Positions 18,550 through 26,660 of a DNA stretch of 64,000 bases are shown piece after piece. The DNA lies in the NCBI RefSeq assembly GCF_002368415.1, contig NZ_AP018290.1:9043717-9107716 (forward strand), read 5' to 3'. The notes beneath the pieces were generated by a model that was given only the letters and a program-made list of their open reading frames with translations, did not search any database and was not told the DNA's origin. The position numbers and the translations under genes are program-made. Source of the DNA: Calothrix sp. NIES-4105 (lineage in GTDB: Bacteria > Cyanobacteriota > Cyanobacteriia > Cyanobacteriales > Nostocaceae). Numbering within the stretch: position 1 is the first letter of the stretch; every line of letters starts with the position of its first letter.

Positions 18550-18742
18550 TAGTTTTTATATCCCTGCTGTGATAATCTATACCTCATACATCAAATAATT
18601 AAATATGACTTGCAACCCTCACCAAGTATATAAAAATAAAATTTGACTCGTATTACTTGACAAATTTAAATTAAAATCGAATTAACACAAAAGCGATGCT
18701 TGCGTGTTCAGGAAAGGCGCCGAAGCTAAAAGATAAATCCGC

Positions 18743-20162
18743 ATGATTACCCTCGAAAACCTTGAAAAATGGCTGATTGCACCCGCAGAGACGGAATGCC
18801 TAGAATTTAAAGAAGCTAAGACACAATTCGATACAACCAAATTGTTACGCTACTGCGTGGCTTTAGCCAACGAAGGGGGTGGATATGTTGTTTTGGGCGT
18901 AACTGACAAGCCTCCACGTCGAGTCGTAGGTTCGCAAGCTTTTCCATCTTTAACCGCCCTCAATGATATCAAAGCTCGTATTGTGGAGAAACTCAGATTT
19001 AGGGTAGACGCTACAGAATTACAACATCCTGATGGACGAGTGCTGGTTTTTGAAGTGCCAACCCGTCCTGTCGGGCAACCATTAGCCTTTGATGGTGCCT
19101 ACCTAATGAGAGCGGGAGAAGATTTGGTGCCAATGACACCAGACGTACTCAAGAGAATTTTTGCAGAAGACCAACAAGACTGGTTTTGCCAAGGTGCCCA
19201 TTAGTAATGCGAGTCCTGAAGATGTAATCGCCCTTTTGGACACACAAACCTACTTTGAACTACTAAAAATTCCCTATCCAACTAACCGCGATGCTGTACT
19301 TGAAAGATTGTCCAAGCAACAGTTAATCAAACAAACAGCACAGGGTTGGACAATCACAAACCTAGCAGCTATTCTTTTAGCAAAAAAACTGGATGCTTTT
19401 TCTCCTGCATTGGCTCGTAAAGCACCCCGTGTAATTATATATGAAGGTAATAATAAGCTACAAACTCGTGATGAAAAGACAGGCAACCGAGGGTATGCTG
19501 TTGGCTTTGACAGATTAGTAGATTTTGTCCACTCCGCAGCACCACAAAATCGCTTTATCGAGGAAGTTTTGAGGGAAGAAGTAAAGATGTTTCCGGCACA
19601 GGCTTTACGAGAACTTATTGCTAATGCTTTGGTGCATCAGGATTTTCTAGCAACAGGTACTTCAGTGATGATAGAGATGTATCGCGACCGCATTGAAATA
19701 TCTAATCCTGGCATTCCGCCTATTAAGGTGGAGCGATTTATTGATGAAAATCGCTCCCGTAATGAACAACTCGCTGATACAATGCGACGTTTCGGTATAT
19801 GTGAAGAAAAAGGCAGTGGTATTGATAAAGTTGTAAGCGCAGCAGAATATTTTCAACTACCTGCACCTGATTTTCGAGTAGGTGAAACACGCACCACAGC
19901 AGTGCTATTTGCACATCAAGATTTTACAGACATGAGTAAAGCAGACCGAACTCGGGCTTGCTACCAGCATTGCTGCCTGCTATACGTTAACAATAAACGA
20001 ATGTCTAACCAAACCTTACGGGAGCGATTTCGTCTAGGCGAGTCACAGGCAGCAACTGTTTCTCTGATTATAGGAGCTGCAAAAGAAGCTGGCTTAATCA
20101 AGACAGATGAATCTGAATCAACATCTACCCGCTATGCTCGCTATCTTCCTTTTTGGGCATGA
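18743..20162 (+). pseudogene. Frameshifted AlbA_2/ATPase (RecG-like) regulator
   Basis: Two overlapping frames make one protein of about 473 residues. The first (18743-19204) is an AlbA_2/Schlafen-type DNA-binding domain (ETECLEFKEAK, ANEGGGYVVLGVTD). The second (from about 19186 to 20162) holds a linker and a GHKL-type ATPase segment (LRELIANALVHQDFL, RIEISNPG, FGICEEKGSGIDKVV) and a winged-helix tail. The frames join cleanly if one T is removed from the TTTT run at about 19183-19186, so this is a homopolymer slip or sequencing error. The family is found in defence islands and as transcription regulators. Confidence 0.75.
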
Positions 20163-20163
20163 A

Positions 20164-20578
20164 AGTGTTTTAACGCAAATCGAGCGAAGCCCCTCTCAAT
20201 TGCTCAAACCCTTGTAAAATCAGCAAAAAAGTGTTTTAACGCAAATCGAGCGAAGCCCCTCTTAATTCCTAAACCCTTGTAAAACCAACCAAAAAGTGTT
20301 TTAACGCAAATCGAGCGAAGCCCCTCTCAATTGCTCAAACCCTTGTAAAACCAACCAAAAAGTGTTTTAACGCAAATCGAGCGAAGCCCCTCTCAATTGC
20401 TCAAACCCTTGTAAAACCAACCAAAAAGTGTTTTAACGCAAATCGAGCGAAGCCACCCTCAATTGCTTAAACCCTTGTAAAACTAACCAAAAAGTGTTTT
20501 AACGCAAATCGAGCGAAGCCCCTCTCAATTGCTCAAACCCTTGCAAAACCAACAAAAAAGTGTTTTAACGCAAATCGA
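20164..20578. repeat. 66-bp tandem array, six full copies and one partial
   Basis: Units begin AGTGTTTTAACGCAAATCGA at 20164, 20230, 20295, 20361, 20427, 20493 and 20559, so the period is 66 bases (65 once). Copies differ by only a few substitutions; the last stops after about 20 bases. Because the whole unit is repeated, with no unique spacers, it is a minisatellite rather than a CRISPR. It starts within the last codons of the gene before it. The gap 20579-20788 holds nothing else I can support. Confidence 0.95.
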
Positions 20579-20788
20579 TGCTAGCGAAATATGAACTCCG
20601 TTGACTTCCTCGATCTACAGATTCCCTCCATCCTCCAACGATACAGAAGGTCAGAACTCTGGCTTGAAGATAAATTAAAGCTTTCAGCAAGCGCTCGCCT
20701 GAGCAATGTTATCTCAAAAAGGTGGGTATTTAACTGCTCCCGGCGCCTTTTCCTCTAAACATCTCCTTAATGACTAATGTATCAGTCA

Positions 20789-21194
20789 TCAATTTAATTT
20801 ATTAATCATTTCACGTAAGTCATTAAGAGGTGACTGTGATGTAGATGATTCTTTTTCTTGAACTTCTTTTATCTCTGGCTCATCAGGAATAAATTCTAAT
20901 TTAACCGAAGAGCCTCATTTTTCCAGACTGCCACCCTTGACCATCTGTCTTCAGTACTTCGCAAATTATTCCTTCATTAAACCTATTCAAATAATTGTTA
21001 ACTTCTCTTCCATCAACATATCCTATCGGCTCTATTTTTATATCTTGACTCTGTAAATTTTCATACAGTTTACTTGCTAAATTCTTAAAAGTATTCTTAA
21101 TAGCCTTTTTGACTTTAGAAATCTTAAAAGTCTTATCTTTGACACATAAAACATCATTATCGTTAAAGTTATCAGAATTAAAGTTATCTAACAT
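20789..21194 (-). pseudogene. Frameshifted KGK-domain protein
   Basis: The start at 21194 reads MLDNFNSDNFNDNDVLCVKD and on to GWQSGKMRLFG, where a stop appears. Moving one base near 20905-20912 continues with VKLEFIPDEPEIKEVQ and ends in SPLNDLREMINKLN, the usual C-terminus of cyanobacterial KGK-domain proteins. The K-G-K-like core reads QSGKM. The function of this family is unknown. One added base explains the break; otherwise the gene is full length (about 134 residues). A longer start at 21212 is possible. Confidence 0.72.
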
Positions 21195-21374
21195 GATAAT
21201 AATTAGTGTCATATCTAAGACTTAGACCCTGCAACCAGGCTTATTAAAGGGTTTAGAGATTTTGAGACTTAGAAGAAATATCTATTATTTTATAAATGTT
21301 TATTTTTCTTTAGGTTCAGTAGATTTACTAAATATTATACTTTGAGGAGTAGAAAAGCGTGACGCAAAACGTTA

Positions 21375-21434
21375 GGTGCGTGAAAGTAGTTTAATATTTC
21401 ATCTTATTATAGATGGTAATAACTTTCACGCACC
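21375..21434. repeat. 13-bp perfect inverted repeat
   Basis: GGTGCGTGAAAGT (21375-21387) and ACTTTCACGCACC (21422-21434), separated by 34 bases, just upstream of the PfpI-type gene. It may form a hairpin in DNA or a leader RNA. Confidence 0.8.
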
Positions 21435-21485
21435 CTACCAAAATCATTTGCAATATCTATCAAAATAAAGAGGTGCTAAAAACTT

Positions 21486-22097
21486 ATGGCTACCAAAAAC
21501 ATTTTAATGCTTGTCGGTGATTTTGTTGAAGATTATGAGGTGATGGTTCCTTTCCAAGCTTTACAGATGGTTGGGCATACTGTACATGCTGTTTGCCCGA
21601 ACAAAAAGGCTGGTGAGAAAATACGTACTGCTGTGCATGATTTTGAGGGGGATCAAACGTACAGTGAGAAACCTGGTCATAATTTTACACTCAATGCTAC
21701 GTTTGATGAAATCCAAGCTGCTAGTTATGATGCTTTAGTTATTCCTGGTGGACGGGCGCCTGAATATATTCGCTTAAATCAGGAAGTTATAGAAATTACC
21801 CGCCATTTTGCTTATGCCAATAAACCTATTGCTGCTATTTGCCACGGTTTACAGTTACTTGCAGCAGCAAATGTACTAAAAGGCAAAACTTGTACTGCGT
21901 ATCCGGCTTGTAGTCCAGATGTAAGAGGTGCGGGTGGTGAATACGTAGAAATTGCTGCTGATGATGCAATTGTTGATGGTAATTTGGTAACGGCGCCTGC
22001 TTGGCCTGCTCATCCGCGTTGGCTAGCTGAGTTTCTTAAGTTGCTTGGTACTAAGGTTGAACATGTTGAGCCACATTTGGAACTGGCTGAAGTTTAA
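21486..22097 (+). CDS. DJ-1/PfpI-family protein
   Basis: A 203-residue member of the DJ-1/PfpI superfamily (class I glutamine amidotransferase-like fold). The nucleophile elbow is AICHGLQ with Cys119 and adjacent His120, and the preceding [12 protein letters not shown] supplies the conserved acidic/Gly loop. Such proteins act as deglycases, chaperones or peptidases against stress damage; the actual activity cannot be read from sequence. A 13-base inverted repeat lies just upstream. No operon partner: the next gene starts 364 bases away. Confidence 0.88.
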   Translation: MATKNILMLVGDFVEDYEVMVPFQALQMVGHTVHAVCPNKKAGEKIRTAVHDFEGDQTYSEKPGHNFTLNATFDEIQAASYDALVIPGGRAPEYIRLNQEVIEITRHFAYANKPIAAICHGLQLLAAANVLKGKTCTAYPACSPDVRGAGGEYVEIAADDAIVDGNLVTAPAWPAHPRWLAEFLKLLGTKVEHVEPHLELAEV

Positions 22098-22117
22098 GTT
22101 GCTTTACCTAGTTTCGA

Positions 22118-22196
22118 TCCCCCCTAGCCTCCCGAAATCGCGGGGGGAACAAGAGAGGGGTAAAGCCCCCCTTATCAAGGGGTTGGGGGGGATCAA
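22118..22196. repeat. G/C-rich hairpin element
   Basis: GATCCCCCCTAGCCTCCC on the left and GGGGTTGGGGGGGATC on the right, with an internal AAGCCCCCCTTATCAAGGGG. It resembles the element at 17692 and sits in the 364-base gap 22098-22461, in which no gene was found. Confidence 0.7.
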
Positions 22197-22461
22197 ATAA
22201 TCTGGTAAGCCCGAAAAATGACTTGAAAAATACAGAATTAATATATTTACTTTGGTAAATTTTTGTGTAGATGCTAGTAGTAATACCCAGTATGGTTTGC
22301 TGAAAGTGTTTTTATTTTTAATTTTTAATTTTTAATTCTCCTTCATGGAGTGAAGCTATATTGTATTTATCGATGAGTAAAATGCGGTTGTGGTTTCGTG
22401 CTGCTGCCCAACTCGTCTGTGTTTAATGTATTTAATGTGTTAATAACCACCTTGTAAATGA

Positions 22462-23835
22462 ATGACAGGCAAAAATGCGCCGGCGACTAGTGCTTTTCTA
22501 CGGCTAGTGTCTGGTAACGGAATACCTAGTGGATCTGAGTCGAACTATGCCTTACTCAAAAATCGAGAGGTGGTAATTGGACGTGACCCAGGTTGTCAAA
22601 TTGTTTTGGATGCCATTAAGTTTCGGATGGTATCACGGCGCCATGCGGTTGTTCGTTCAACTCATAATCCAGATGGTCGAAGCAGTTGGATAATTTGTGA
22701 CCTTAGTAGCGCTAATGGTACTTACCTAAATGGGCAGCGTTTGGAAGGTTGTCAAGAATTACATTCTGGGGACCGCATTTCTTTAGCACAAGATGGTCCA
22801 CTGTTTGAATTTGAATATGAAGCGAGTAGCCCCCAACAAACTGTTGTTAATTCAGCTTCTGCTACATCCCTCACCCCTGCAAGTAAATATGAAGCACCCA
22901 CACAAATAGATTCTGTTAGCTTTACACAGCTTTTTCCAATTATCTCTACTGGAAAGGATTTAACTACCAAAGCGTTTTTAATCCCTGGAATTCTAACTGT
23001 AGTATTTGTTGTGTTAATGTTTGCTACAGTCGGTTCGCCGCAAGCAAATCAAGTTATTGTAGGTACTTATATTGCCTCCGCTGCATATTATTTTATTTAT
23101 CGTTTGTGTGGTAAGCACAAGCCTTGGTGGATATTGCTCACTTCTGCTTTGGCGACGGCAGTAATTTTAAAAAGCCCTATTTTAGATTTATTTATTTTTA
23201 TATTCCGTGTTGTTCTACCAGGTAATTTACCTAGAGAAAACCAAGAAATTACCCTTACTGAATTACTCGTGCGAATGTTTTTTGGCGCCGGGTTAATGGA
23301 AGAGTTACTCAAAGCTTTGCCGATTTTGGGTATATTTGTAATATCAAAAACACTACCTTCTCCTTGGCGTGAACGGCTTGGTGTTTCTGAACCGCTGGAT
23401 GGCATTCTGCTTGGTACTGCTTCGGCTGTTGGTTTTACTTTGTTGGAAACACTGGGTCAATATGTGCCGCAAATTGCACAAAATGTTGCACAGCAATCAG
23501 GCGCCGATGCTGGTCAGTTAGTCGGTTTACAGCTTTTAATTCCCCGAATATTAGGATTAGTCGCTGGTCATATGGCTTATAGCGGTTATTTAGGATATTT
23601 CATCGGTTTAGCTGTTCTCAAACCAAGTAAAGGATTGCAAATTTTAGTGGTAGGCTATTTAACTGCCGCTGGACTTCATGCTCTATGGAATGCTTCTGGA
23701 GCAATTAACGCTTTATTACTTGTAATTGTAGGTGTTATTTCCTACGCATTTCTAATGGCTGCTATTCTGAAAGCGCGCGCTTTATCTCCTAATCGCTCAC
23801 AAAATTTTGCTACTCGTTTCTTAGAAAGAAAATAA
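22462..23835 (+). CDS. FHA domain-PrsW family intramembrane protease
   Basis: A 457-residue fusion. Residues about 15-115 are an FHA phosphothreonine-binding domain (VVIGRDPGCQI, MVSRRHAVV, SSANGTYLNGQ). From residue 170 there are about eight membrane helices of the PrsW glutamic protease family. The active-site blocks are present: MEELLK with Glu280-Glu281, GFTLLETLG, GHMAYSGYLGYFIG and GLHALWN. PrsW cleaves membrane anti-sigma factors in Bacillus; the substrate here is unknown. FHA suggests recruitment by Ser/Thr phosphorylation. It is convergent with three minus-strand genes that include a second FHA protease and a PP2C phosphatase. Confidence 0.85.
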   Translation: MTGKNAPATSAFLRLVSGNGIPSGSESNYALLKNREVVIGRDPGCQIVLDAIKFRMVSRRHAVVRSTHNPDGRSSWIICDLSSANGTYLNGQRLEGCQELHSGDRISLAQDGPLFEFEYEASSPQQTVVNSASATSLTPASKYEAPTQIDSVSFTQLFPIISTGKDLTTKAFLIPGILTVVFVVLMFATVGSPQANQVIVGTYIASAAYYFIYRLCGKHKPWWILLTSALATAVILKSPILDLFIFIFRVVLPGNLPRENQEITLTELLVRMFFGAGLMEELLKALPILGIFVISKTLPSPWRERLGVSEPLDGILLGTASAVGFTLLETLGQYVPQIAQNVAQQSGADAGQLVGLQLLIPRILGLVAGHMAYSGYLGYFIGLAVLKPSKGLQILVVGYLTAAGLHALWNASGAINALLLVIVGVISYAFLMAAILKARALSPNRSQNFATRFLERK

Positions 23836-24065
23836 AAAGCAACTCGGAAAAATCAGGCTGCTTTTTAATTTATTCCAAAAATAATCTGGGTGTCAAATTC
23901 AAATTGCAACACTTATTTTTTTCTGTCTTTTGATAGATAGTCGGTATTTATGTCAGAGTCTATAGTTAGATTTAGAATAGTGAAATGGTTTTTAAGAATT
24001 AATCTAATCACACTCTACACCCAAACCTTGAAGCGCGCTCATCACATCGTACTTAAGACGTGCTT

Positions 24066-24698
24066 CTATTCTTGTGCTTGAGTTTGAAGTTGTTTTAGCG
24101 CGTAGTAAGCAACAGCTACACTGACTCTTGCTTGCTCGATTTCTGATAATTTGTCCCATTGGTGTTGACCCACTTTTTGAAGTGTAGACTCTAAAGTGTT
24201 TGTTTCACTCCGCATTGCATAAGCATATGGACGTGCTAATACTGATAAATCATCGGCGCCTAAAGTCGGTACTACAGAAGCAGCAACTTCTATTAGTTGG
24301 TCTGCTATCGACATCGACGAATTAAATAATTCACTTGCTTTAGTCGCTATTTTCTCAATCCAATCGTGAGGAATTCGAGAAGAAATCGCTGTTTGTAAAT
24401 TTTCTTTAAGTTGAGATTTTAATACTACACTTGTGCTACATTGAGATTGCGCGGTATTAGACCACAAAGTATCAAGATGACTGTAAAAAGCTTCTTGGCG
24501 CTCGTTTCCTTCAGAGTCAAGAAGCTCATCAATCGCGTTCTGCATTTCACATTGATGAAAAAAATCTTCTGATTCAGGTAGTGCTGGGTTCCAAGGATAA
24601 GTTACTTCGTCTTCAAGTAAAGCATCAAGCAAATCTAAATGGCATTGAGATAGGTAAAATTCTGAACTGTTAGCTGAACCGTTAGTAGTGTGAGTCAT
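24066..24698 (-). CDS. Hypothetical acidic helical protein
   Basis: 210 residues, unrecognised. The sequence is predicted mostly helical and acidic (LLDALLEDEVTYPWNPALPE, then long amphipathic stretches and a Gln-rich end), without signal peptide, membrane helix or catalytic motif. It is encoded on the same strand as the CHAT-FHA and PP2C genes and lies 219 bases downstream of the CHAT gene. It could be a substrate or adaptor for the protease module; that is context only. Confidence 0.6.
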   Translation of the reverse strand: MTHTTNGSANSSEFYLSQCHLDLLDALLEDEVTYPWNPALPESEDFFHQCEMQNAIDELLDSEGNERQEAFYSHLDTLWSNTAQSQCSTSVVLKSQLKENLQTAISSRIPHDWIEKIATKASELFNSSMSIADQLIEVAASVVPTLGADDLSVLARPYAYAMRSETNTLESTLQKVGQHQWDKLSEIEQARVSVAVAYYALKQLQTQAQE

Positions 24699-24917
24699 TT
24701 CTAGCCTTCCTTATTAATTGGTTTAATCTGTGTGTGTACCATGAGCTACAGCATAAGTAGCAGGGTTTCCGCAAAAGGAATATAAATTCGCGTGCTTGTT
24801 TTATTGGGTGATACAAAAAATTAGAGTAATATTTTGGAATCATACATCGAAGATGATGTACATAAAATAAAAATTCAATAATGTCAAGAGTAAATTTCTA
24901 GATTCCTTATAAGTTGT

Positions 24918-26543
24918 TTACGGATTTTCTATCATAAACTCCCAAGTGTCACTACGGCTACTACCAAACTTTAATTGCATTCCTGACATTAAGGGTACTT
25001 CTTCGTGATGAATTCGTTGCCATGCTCCAGACTGATAAATTAAAGTGCCTCCTGTTGAATCATCACGCAAGTAGTAGAGATGCTCTAGTTTTGTATTTGT
25101 AAAACTATCACGGCAAATAATTTGAGCATGTTGCCTGGAGACGGATAAGTCTGGAATGATAATGTTATTGTCTGTAGTGCGACCGATACGGGTAATGGGA
25201 GTTGGAAGTACCTGCCGAGTGCCATCGCTAAGTAATCGCAGTGAAGCGGTAGGAAATGATCTTCTTGATTCTGGTAGAGAAGTAGGCAACTCGGTTATGC
25301 TTTCATCTAAGCTTCGCAGTAATTGCCCTTCAAAATCTGGATGTAGATAAAGAACCGGTAGAGTCCAACCAGGTTGATTGAATTTATATAGAGATAGTAA
25401 TTTTTGCCTAGCTTCGGCAACAGCTTCGTCGATTGCTCGACGTGAACGTAGTGCTTCTGAAAAAGCTTGGATAAAACTAAGACTTTCACGGTCGGCAATT
25501 TCATCACGCATTCCCAATACTGCTGGTACACCGTGTCTAATTAACACTTCTGCCAAGCTACTGTAAGCTATCGGTTGATGATTTACTGCGAAAGGTTGGG
25601 CGCCCCAACATGAGTTAAAAACAGCTAGTTTTATACCAGTTCGCGTTAATACCTGAGCTAGTTCAATGCCGTTGAGTGTGCCTTCTGGGTGAAGTCTTAA
25701 AATGCCACCATCTGGCCCACGTAAGCCATGTCCAGCATAAAAAAACACATTGTATGAGCGTGTTTCTAAGGCTGCGACTAATTCTTCACGAGTGGGTTGA
25801 ATTAACTTAGTAACGATACAAGGTGCATACCCGCGCGAACTGCTACCGCTTGTGCTACCTTGTGTTAAAGTTCGCTTTAATAGTTCAGCTTCAGCTTCAA
25901 GTTGGAGATTTTCATCAGCCCCAAGCACGAGCAAAATATTTAACCCAGCATCGTTTCGTAAAGCGGGCAGTCGTTCAACATCGCTCGTAGTACGACTAAA
26001 TATGACATTTTGACTTAGAGAAATTGCAGCTTGACCAGGACGCTGCATAATTTCCCAAGGTACCGATACTAAATAGGGGTCACGTATTTCTAGACGTAGC
26101 CGTAGACTTTTTTCCTGTCCGGATGCAATTCCGCGACTGTGTTCTAAGCTATTTAATATTGCTCCATCAAAAACCCACAGCCATAAACAGTTGCCAAAGT
26201 ACTGCATCAGGCGCCCAGCATAATTAGTGGGTTGTCCGGTAGCAGGTTGTGGTAATTCGATTGGTAACGGGTTCTTAGTTGAAATTGTCTCATCATTAGC
26301 GGGAGATATATCGAGATTGCTATGGCCTGCAAAAAATTGTTGCCATTCCTGCCATACTTGTGTCAGGTTGGGTGTCCAAACGCAATCGTGAAAAACGTGC
26401 CCGCTGGTTTCGGGAGCGCGCACCACCCAAATAGCGAAATTGTTGGTGCCAGCGCGACGTAGACGGTCTATCGCCAGGTTTAGGGATGGCATGGGTTTCA
26501 AAGCTTTGGTTAGAGCTGGTTGAGCCAAAAGGTTAATTTTCAT
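24918..26543 (-). CDS. CHAT-domain caspase-like protease with C-terminal FHA domain
   Basis: A 541-residue fusion. Residues about 130-400 form a CHAT domain (a caspase-like cysteine protease fold) with the expected dyad: His272 in FYAGHGLRG and Cys312 in FNSCWGAQPF. Residues about 445-535 are an FHA domain (ITRIGRTTDNNII, DLSVSRQHAQI, DSTGGTLIYQ). The N-terminal 120 residues match no family I know. CHAT proteases in bacteria execute regulated cleavage, sometimes cell death; FHA would tie this one to Ser/Thr phosphorylation. The PP2C phosphatase gene ends 118 bases upstream on the same strand, so co-transcription is likely. Confidence 0.85.
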   Translation of the reverse strand: MKINLLAQPALTKALKPMPSLNLAIDRLRRAGTNNFAIWVVRAPETSGHVFHDCVWTPNLTQVWQEWQQFFAGHSNLDISPANDETISTKNPLPIELPQPATGQPTNYAGRLMQYFGNCLWLWVFDGAILNSLEHSRGIASGQEKSLRLRLEIRDPYLVSVPWEIMQRPGQAAISLSQNVIFSRTTSDVERLPALRNDAGLNILLVLGADENLQLEAEAELLKRTLTQGSTSGSSSRGYAPCIVTKLIQPTREELVAALETRSYNVFFYAGHGLRGPDGGILRLHPEGTLNGIELAQVLTRTGIKLAVFNSCWGAQPFAVNHQPIAYSSLAEVLIRHGVPAVLGMRDEIADRESLSFIQAFSEALRSRRAIDEAVAEARQKLLSLYKFNQPGWTLPVLYLHPDFEGQLLRSLDESITELPTSLPESRRSFPTASLRLLSDGTRQVLPTPITRIGRTTDNNIIIPDLSVSRQHAQIICRDSFTNTKLEHLYYLRDDSTGGTLIYQSGAWQRIHHEEVPLMSGMQLKFGSSRSDTWEFMIENP

Positions 26544-26660
26544 AACAGAAAAATAGAAAGCTGATAACTTCCTATCTCTTTATAGTTTTAACCGAATTCG
26601 CCACAAAAATATTTTACGTTCGCGATTGATACACCGCTATCAATTTGACAAGAGCGCGCG

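Noticed and set aside
20164-20578. Possible CRISPR array
   Set aside because: The full 66-base unit is repeated with only a few substitutions; there are no unique spacers and no cas genes.
20591-20758. A 55-codon open frame after the tandem array
   Set aside because: No ribosome site and no recognisable family; composition looks non-coding.
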